Assembly (NCBI GenBank): GCA_022702705.1
Contig: CM040421.1
Coordinates: 1 to 64,000 of the forward strand
DNA: 64,000 nucleotides
Source of the DNA: Papilionanthe hookeriana x Papilionanthe teres
Taxonomy: Eukaryota; Streptophyta; Magnoliopsida; Asparagales; Orchidaceae
Direction: 5' to 3'
Position numbers and translations under genes: made by a program. Below the pieces are notes generated by a model. The model did no database searches. It was not told where the DNA came from and was given only the letters and a program-made list of their open reading frames with translations. Of the stretch, positions 56,760 to 64,000 are shown in pieces; within the stretch, counting starts at the first letter, position 1, and every line of letters begins with the position of its first letter.

Positions 56760-56934
56760 TTGAAACAAATCCTAGAGTTTTATACCGCTGGAAACTTCTT
56801 ATTGCCTATAGCGGGCGATCTTTGCCGTGCTGCAGGCCTTTCCTCCTCTTCTTTTCAGTGTTTTTGCCGGAAATTTTCTATTCCCTACAAGAGTCAATTT
56901 TTCCTTGCAAAACCTAAGCACAAGAACTCCTTTC

Positions 56935-57402
56935 CCTTTGGCCACTGGAACCCCTGTCTTCCCTCTCTGTCCGAAACCTTGGGTGACATCGCTCCCTCTT
57001 TTGCCTCTAATACCACCATATTGCTTACCTTTTTAGGAAGGTCTCAGGAAGGAGATCTAGAACTCTGGTGCCGGCTTGGTGGCTTCTGTTCTTAGCGCTA
57101 TCTGCCCTGGTTACATATCATGATCTATATCCGGTTCTTATGATAACAATGGAGTAGCCATTATTGTGCTTCTTCTGACGTTTGACCTGCTCGTCAAGGC
57201 AGCCAACACAGACTCACTCCCTTGGGCTCTCACTTCTGCATTTGGGTACTTCTATATGCTGTTAGTATGGGGTGGATATACATTTATCATCAATTTGGTT
57301 CCACTCTATGTGTTGGTTTTACTGGTTCCTGGGAGGTTTTCGATGAGGCTCTAGTCGCTTACAATTGCATGTATGTGTTAAGGATGCCGCTCTACATTTA
57401 CT
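56935..57402 (+). pseudogene. STT3 oligosaccharyltransferase pseudogene fragment
   Basis: STT3 is the catalytic subunit of the ER oligosaccharyltransferase that N-glycosylates proteins. The sequence carries its blocks in order: APSFASNTT at about 56990, GAGLVASVLSAICPGYIS (57067-57120), then GSYDNNGVAIIVLLLTF, a transmembrane stretch with SAFGYFYM and WGGYTFIINLVPLYVLVLL, and RFSMRL. It has stop codons near 57058 and 57121, and a one-base deletion near 57353 shifts VAYNCMYVL into another frame. No introns are visible in this stretch. It starts about 190 bp after the primer site of a copia-type LTR, so it may be a captured or retrocopied fragment. Confidence 0.75.
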
Positions 57403-59020
57403 AAGACCTCTATAGAAAAGATTAATACAAAATAACACACCACATAAATTTATCACAAGAGACTAAATGAACCTAACACTATAGTGCCACCCTCCTGTCC
57501 TACTAGACCTTTCTTAGGGGCATAATATTAGCGCTTGCAGAAAAGCACAACATTTATAATCTTTTATGATTTTTAGTGATTGCTTCATTAAGCACGGCCT
57601 TCTGCAGAAAATAAGTGTCAATATTACAAATTTAGTCGTTTTAATATCCTGCCTAGCGCACAAATTGCCTTAACTTAAAACAAACAACAATCATAATTAC
57701 AATCACAGTTGACCTAACTTAGATATATGGTCAGTAAACTAATAAAATTTTCTAGAGTGTGTGATTCGCGTGTTGAGCTAATAAACTAGGCTTTATGTCT
57801 CAAGTTATGATTTGAATTTGATTTTGAAGTTCTATTAAAAGGCCCCAACTCACCAAAAAAGATGCTTATAAGATAAAATATAAATTAATTATTTGAATCT
57901 AAACGTATTATTATTATTTGAATCTAAATAAAATTGACCTCTAAGCTTCATGAAATTAATCTCAATTTATTATTTGAATCTAAATTGATTTTGAATTTAT
58001 TATTATTAAAACTTTTATTTTATACTTTCCAAATAATCTGAATATTTTAATCTAAATGTATTCAAAACTTCATGAAATTAATTTGCGAGGTGTGAATTTT
58101 GAGATTTATTATTTTTTTAGTAATTGTTTGAATTTTTAATGTTTTTATTTTTCCTTAAGTATTTAAATTCAATTGACCTCTAAGCTTCGTGAAAATTTAC
58201 CTGTGCTTAGAATATCATTCCAATAATATTACAAAAATTTGAAGTTACTTTGAGTTCATATGGATTTACTATAAATTATTGGATTTATTTGATTATTTAA
58301 TTATTTAAAATTTAGTTTTAATTAAAATGATTTAAAATTAGTTTCATTATTTTGTGCCTATTATGATGGTCATTTGATGAAAATTTGACGATGTTTGGAG
58401 TTTAGATGAGTTCTTTTGGAATTTTGAAAGTTAAAGGCCATTTATGTTAATTATTCACTTTTAAATTAATTAATTATTTATTTTGAATTTCAGTTTGTTG
58501 GTAACTAGCATTTGGATTGCCTTTGATTTCAGTTAACTTTATTCTTGTAAATGAACAAATACTTTCAAAATGATTCAAAGAAAAACTTGGTACTATTTTG
58601 GTGGAGACACATTTTTCTTTGTTTGTTTCTTTGTTTTTTTTTTTTTGATTCCTTTAGCACAGAAGAAGCTTGAATATATTTTACAACGCTGAATATCTAT
58701 TTGAACCAATTTGAATTTTCTTTTTTAATCATATTAGATTTGAATAATGAAATTTAAAGAAAATATATACTCGTTCAATTATGTTAATTGTTTAGGGATT
58801 CTGCATTCCTTTTTGCTAACTAGTTTATAAGCTTAAATTCGTTTTAGTTAAATTAAATGTTATTGTGTTTGATTAAAAATAAAGTGCAATAAAAACTAGA
58901 TAAACCAACTTGGGCATGGTTTTAAAAATGGGAAAGGTTCAAGCTCAAACTCGACTCAAGCACTATAACAAAAGTAATAGAAAAAAATTGAGCGAATTCA
59001 TACATAGCTCTTTTTGTATG
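57403..59020. other. AT-rich non-coding DNA
   Basis: No gene seen. The stretch 57840-58210 repeats TTATTATTTGAATCTAAA and CTTCATGAAATTAAT in loose tandem. Confidence 0.5.
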
Positions 59021-59029
59021 TTTACAACC

Positions 59030-59115
59030 CTAAATGCCCTGCATCATTTGACATCTCCCTTTGCGCCCTTTATAGTTCCATCCTAAAGGCCCTGCATCAT
59101 TTGACATCTCCCTTT
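59030..59115. repeat. 53-bp tandem duplication
   Basis: CCCTGCATCATTTGACATCT plus CCCTTT appears at 59037 and again at 59090. Confidence 0.9.
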
Positions 59116-59302
59116 TATTGACTTGTTTGTTCTCTTCCTCTTTACCCATCATGGTTCATTAACCAGCTGAGTTATTTGATGCCCATGCCCTTACTCAGCT
59201 ATTTATCCTCTTTTGGTGCTCCATTCTTTGTTCCTATGAAGATGAATTCTATTTAAGCTATTTGTTTAAAAGATGAAGGAAAAGAAGGCTAATTAAAGGT
59301 AA

Positions 59303-59496
59303 TGTCAATTGAAGTTGTTGAAATTATTTTACACCTTGTGTAAAATTTAACAAATGGAGAACTAGGATTTATAGAGTTGCTACCAAATAGAAGTTGTTCA
59401 TATTATTTGTCAATAGAAGTTGTTTAAATTATTTTGCACCTTGAGTAAAATTCAACAAATGGAGAATTAAGATTTATAGAGTTGCTACCAAATAGA
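59303..59496. repeat. 105-bp tandem duplication
   Basis: GAAGTTGTTGAAATTATTTT plus ACACCTTG at 59311 recurs as GAAGTTGTTTAAATTATTTT plus GCACCTTG at 59416. Both are followed by AACAAATGGAGAA and ATTTATAGAGTTGCTACC. Confidence 0.9.
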
Positions 59497-61361
59497 TCGT
59501 GTATGACTGATGATGATGATTCTTGCTGCCGCTGCAACACCCCTGAGCTGTATGTTTCACTCAGGCGAAGTTCTTTTGGTTCTTCTTTCTGCTTCAGTTC
59601 ATTGAGACTAGTGGCATAAGAATATCTTTTTTGGATGCCTCTTGAGATCAACGAAACAAAAAATTGAATATCTATTTATCCAATTTGCTCTTCTTTTTTG
59701 TTTGATTTGCATGATGAATCTGCAGCAAGAAGCAAAATGCTCTGCTTCTTGTACTGCAGGTACTTAACACTATTAATCTCTTATATTTTGTTTCGTAGGA
59801 CTGTCAGTTATTGATTGGCAGTTTGTACTCCATCTCTACAGTCTGCACATCTATTTTCTCCTTCCTCCCTATAGTTTCTATTTCTTCCAATTCTGATTCG
59901 TTTGACTTTTATTCAGAGTAGTTTCTGATTCTTCTCTTTGAGAAGTTTCAGATCCAATGTTTTTCCCGGTTTATCTTGTGTCAAGCTGTGGTTATGCCTA
60001 TTTTAATCTATTTAAGTGTTGTATTAGTTCTATACCTTTCTAAATTTTTAATACTGTTCTCTTTAGGAGAACTTATGTGAGAAGTTGTTGACAGACAATG
60101 AATCAACCACTGTCTTTCTCTCTTGAGTTTTAAATGAAGACTTTTCCATGTATTTTCTTTTGTAGCTCTGCTATTTCTTGGTTGGTTATTTATGATGATG
60201 ACTTTAACAGTTGATTCGGCAGTTATAATTTACTTTATGCTGCATGTACTATTGGGAGTGCATGGCTAATTTGCGTACCAAAATCAGTCTATTTAGTGTT
60301 TTTTTTTTCTTTTTCCTTTTAGAAGTAATTGTAAATAACCCTATTTTTCAAATAAAAATATAATCTTTTTAAAAAATATTATATAATCCTCAATTGTCTA
60401 CATTTAAAATAGGCACTTTACTTCAATAGATGAGGGATATGCCCACTTTTCTTGTGCATGCTGCCATTTTTTTTTCCTTCCCCTTTCTTATGCATGCCTA
60501 AGCTCTAAGCCCTAAACCCTGAAACTTACTAAATTAAATTTTGATGGTGCTAACTTGATACAGTTGGGATGAGCCATTCAGAAAGAAGAGAAAATTTTGG
60601 CTAGTCTAGCTAGTTTACCATTGAGCAATATGAACTATTATTTCTTCTGAGATCTCTTAAATCTTTATTCTTCAATTGTCATTGATAACATGTACTTCCG
60701 TATGTTTTTTGCTAGAATTAACTGGTTAATTGCTTTGCATTTCATATATTTAGAAACATAGTTTTTTTTTTAATTACTTGCATGATTTTGTATCTTTCCT
60801 TGACCTTTAAATTATGACTCTGTTTGATGCAGCTTTATCACAGCTTTTTTCTTTTTTCTTTTTTTTTTTTCTTTTGAAGGCGCTGCCACATATTCATTTG
60901 GTTACTGGTTTTTAAAAAAATTTTATAGTGAGAGGCCATTTTTTCTTTTTTTTTGACCCAAACCTGTTAAAATGTGGTAGTAAGAAAAATGTTATCTGAT
61001 TCCGAGTTTTTGCAAAAAGAAAAAAAAAAAGAACAAAAACGGTCCCTTGATTATTTATAGGGAGCCAAAATAATTTCAAACTATGCAAAAGGTCAATTTA
61101 ATCAACCACTATTTAAGTAGGGGCTAGACTCTTTAAATGGGGACTAAATAGTCCAATTAGGGTATCATTTGGGTTAGTATTTTATTAGTTTGGGGGCTTG
61201 TGGCTTTTTTATAAAATTGGACTATTTTTACCCCCACAAATAATTCGGGGAACTATTTTGGCTTTTTTCTTAAGAAAAAGTTAAAAAATTATATAATACC
61301 CACAATATTAAAAAAGGAAAAAAAATGCTTTTCCTATTGCCGCTATACAGGCACTTTAGTA
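59497..61361. other. Non-coding DNA left of the MULE
   Basis: T-rich, with stops in every frame. The minus-strand frame at 59424-59651 overlaps the tandem duplication and has no recognisable domain. No other structure seen. Confidence 0.5.
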
Positions 61362-61412
61362 GGGCAAAATATTACATCCGTACTCCGCACCTATCTCTAT
61401 GTGCAGAGTCCA

Positions 61413-64000
61413 ATGGCAGCTCGCCACGTCGACTCGCCCGGCCCCACCCGCGAAAACAACAATGGAAATGAAATTTATGTGCGGCCCGACCTGAATCCAA
61501 CTCGCGACGCGACTCTATTTCTCGTTTCCCGCCAGTTTTACAATAAAAATGCTTGGCACCTCAACATTACTATTCGTTGCGGTGAAGAAATATTTGATGA
61601 CTCTGCATTGCGGCTAGAGTTTACGTGTAGGGCATCGATGGAGACCTCGTTGAATAATGTTGAAATGCTGGAGGACCTTCAGCTGTCATTCTCCCTGAAC
61701 TTTGAAGATCAAGTGAGTCTAGTTTTATGTTAGGTTAGGGTTGTCGTTATGTTTTTTGTGTTATTGTTTTGTTTGGTGTGTTATCATCATAGTGTACTGA
61801 CATATTTCTTGCAAAGCAGCAATTTCTCTGTTATTTTAGTGTAATTTTTTGTGTTTTATTGTTACAATTTTTGTGTTATTATTGTGTCAAACTTGTGTTA
61901 CTTCTATGCTACTCAAGTGTTATTCCAGTAAGATTTGTGTTTTTTGTTGTTATTTTGGTGTTACTTGGATGTTATCTTTGTTTATGCTTTTCATTTACTA
62001 TTGTTTTGGTGGTATAGTAGTTGGCTTAATCTGATGTAAAGGTTCGTGTTGATGTAGTGTTACTGGGTGGTGTTGTACATTAGTGTTATGCCGGTGTTAT
62101 TATGGTGTTATGGATTTATTATCAAGGAGTTTTACTGATATTAAAATTTTGTTTACAGGTGTAGTTTTTGTTAGGCAAAAATCCTTTTGATATTATGATA
62201 TAATTTTTAGTGTTTTACCGGTGTTACGATGGTATTAAACTTATGTTATCTTGGTGTTACTCTAGTGTTATTCTAGCTAGATTGTGATTTTTTTGGTGTA
62301 ATTATTGTGTTACTCCGATGTTATGTTGGTTTCTACCTTTGATATAGTTATGTTAGTTTGGTATAATAGTTGACTTTATTTGATGTTAATGTTGGTTCAA
62401 GGCTTTGGGACATTGGGTGTTGTGCAGTGGTATTGTGTGGATGTTATTATGGTGTTATTGATGTGTTATCATTGTGTGATGCTAGTGTTATGCTGGTGTT
62501 ATCATGATCTTATAATGATGTTACTGTGGGTGTTTAAGTTGTGTAATTAATGGGGTGTTGTTCAGCGCTTTTGCCTTTTTTGACTGTGTTAATTCTGTTC
62601 AAATTTGCAGTCTTGTGAGCTTACAGATGTTTTTTATGAACCAATTGCCGAGAATTTTCTGAGTAGCACTGTCCACAATGAGCAATAAGCATATGAAAGC
62701 TATTGTGCATATGCACATTATGTAGGATTCACTGTTTGGAGGGACCATAGTAGCTACTGATCGAACTCCAGTAAATTGAAGAGCAAAGATTATATTTGCG
62801 GTAAAGCTGGCTACAAGAAAGAGTCTAACACCATGAATACAGTGAAGTTCAAAAAATCAGACACCGGGACTGGTTGTAAGGCTATGGTTTGATATGCTGT
62901 TGATCATGAAGGCAATTGGAAAGTGATGAAATTAAATGAAAATCACAATCATCCTTTGGCTGAAAATGGTGATAAACATCTTTTTCGTTCCAACAGAAGG
63001 ATAAGTGAGTTAAATGCAGATGTTTTAAGATCAATGACATGATCAAGGATCAGAGCAAGAGATGCATACCAATTCATTGCTATGGTGGTTGGGGGTGTGA
63101 AGAATTTGGAATACACTAAGAGAGATGCATTTAATTTCATTCAAAGAGAAAGAAGAGAAATGACTGAACATGGAGATGTTAATGCTCTAATACAAATGTT
63201 TATTGAGAGGCAAGCTTGGGATACCATGCTTGCATGAGATTTCCAAACAGATGAGTCTGGTAGGTTAACAAGCATTTTTTGGAACGATGGGTTATCCAGG
63301 CTGGATTATGACTGTTTTGGTGATGTGATAATTTTTTATACAAGTTACATATTAAATAAATATAACTTATGCTGTGCTCCTTTTGTGGGGGTAAACCACT
63401 GCTGGCAAAACGTCCTCTTCGGAGTTGGATATTTGACCGATGAAACTACTGAGTCATTCATATGGCTATTCAAATCATTCATTCGAATAATGAGAGGAAA
63501 ACATCCAATAACATTTTTCACAGACCAGGATCAAACGATGGCAAGAGCCATTGAGAATGCCTCCCACAGACACGTCACAGATTATGCCGATGGCATATCT
63601 ACAAGAAACTATCTTCAAAAGTGCATTGTGGCGTTCGTACTAAGAGCGTCAGTGATCTTTTTTATAAATGCATGACTCAGAGTGATTCTGAGGAGGAGTT
63701 CAAAGAAACATGGTTTTTAATGATAGAGGTGGGAGAATTACAAAGCAATTTCTGGTTAGACGAAATGTAACGTATACGACACAAATAGTCAATAACATTT
63801 AATAAAGATAATTTGGAATGAAAGTCTTATCAACGCAGAGGAGTGAGTGCACCAATGATGTCTGTCACGGTGTTGCAAAGCCCACAAGCTCTCTGACAGA
63901 TTGTTTTATCGGTATTGAAAACATAATAAAAACGTGGCGCCAAAACGAGAATGACGAAGATTTCAAATGCGGTCAGTCCGGCACAACGCCTATGGTTAAA
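61413..64000 (+). pseudogene. FAR1/MULE transposase pseudogene
   Basis: Exon 1 (61413-61712) opens with an ATG; the donor is CAA/GTGAGT. The exon after 62610 starts in the same phase. The FAR1-type DNA-binding domain runs from about 62690 (AYESYCAYAHYVGFTVWRDH) to HNHPL near 62955. The transposase core includes GDVIIF at 63320, FVGVNHCWQNVLFG, ESFIWLFKSF, and FFTDQD near 63520 with the second catalytic Asp. Where the family has Phe-Asp-Thr, this copy reads Phe-Tyr-Thr, so the first catalytic Asp is lost. Stops occur near 62687, 62758, 62890, 63040 and 63236. A frameshift near 63565 moves RHRLCRWHIYKK into another frame. It is not functional and runs off the window. Confidence 0.85.
61713..62610 (+). 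repeat. GTGTTATT-rich intron of the MULE
   Basis: About 900 bp between a GTGAGT donor and a TTTGCAG acceptor. It is filled with variants of GTGTTATT, GGTGTTACT and GTGTTATTATGGTGTTA at irregular spacing of about 10-25 bp. The same motif fills the core of the MITE at 51953-52370. Confidence 0.7.

Larger units (their letters stand above)
61362..64000 (+). mobile_element. Decayed autonomous-type MULE (Mutator-like), right end outside the window
   Basis: The left terminus GGGCAAAATATTACATCC plus GTACTCCGCAC resembles the ends of the MITE at 51953-52370. Inside is a transposase gene in the same direction, with a leading exon, an intron rich in GTGTTAT motifs (61713-62610), and the FAR1/MULE exon. 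The element continues past the right edge, so the other terminus and the target duplication cannot be tested. Confidence 0.75.

Noticed and set aside
59424..59651. Minus-strand frame of 75 codons
   Set aside because: Half of it lies in a tandem duplication; no domain and no gene context.
63565..64000. A second gene after the MULE frameshift
   Set aside because: The new frame continues the same transposase (RHRLCRWHIYKK), so it is one broken gene.

Overview
This window is nuclear DNA from a flowering plant, most likely a eudicot. The DNA is AT-rich, has GT-AG introns, and is dominated by nested LTR retrotransposons of the Athila lineage of Ty3/gypsy, with MULE and hAT-like DNA elements, MITEs and gene-fragment pseudogenes. 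Only two host genes look intact.

Layout. 1-5392: the 5' part of an Athila-like retrotransposon on the minus strand (element A: LTR, PBS, gag, protease, RT/RNase H), running off the left edge. 5430-6776: a decayed LTR of a related element in the opposite orientation, with a PBS remnant. 6885-7250: a 51-bp minisatellite. 9124-9369: a MULE-type MITE with target duplication. 9759-10151: a solo LTR with a perfect 5-bp duplication. 12305-23837: a 13-exon plus-strand gene for a CDCA7-type zinc-finger (zf-4CXXC_R1) plus DDT/WHIM protein of about 615 aa, with two E2F-like sites just upstream. Its 6-kb intron 5 holds a SEC23 pseudogene fragment, a chromovirus relic and MITEs. 25.4-32.4 kb: long non-coding repeat-derived DNA. 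32427-46152: a structurally complete Athila-like element (element B, minus strand) with two LTRs, a 5-bp duplication TTCTG, PBS, PPT, gag, protease, RT/RNase H, integrase and two tandem envelope-position ORFs; its frames are broken. 46.2-51.9 kb: non-coding repeat-derived DNA. 51953-52370: a MULE-family foldback MITE. 52441-53179: an hAT-like element. 53290-53565: a small two-exon gene for a 65-aa single-pass membrane protein with a GC-AG intron. 56456-57402: a copia-type LTR and PBS followed by an STT3 pseudogene fragment. 61362-64000: a decayed autonomous-type MULE with a FAR1/MULE transposase pseudogene, running off the right edge.

The most interesting candidate is in element B. Arrays of the GC-rich palindrome CTCGCCGTCGGCGAG lie upstream of the TATA box in both LTRs. 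The same arrays recur inside the element immediately upstream of each envelope-position ORF, each followed by a TATA-like sequence. This suggests a repeated promoter module. Other notable points are a four-copy MITE family in and around the CDCA7-like gene, a MULE and its MITE that share termini and GTGTTATT-rich internal DNA, and two captured or retrocopied host-gene fragments (SEC23 and STT3).
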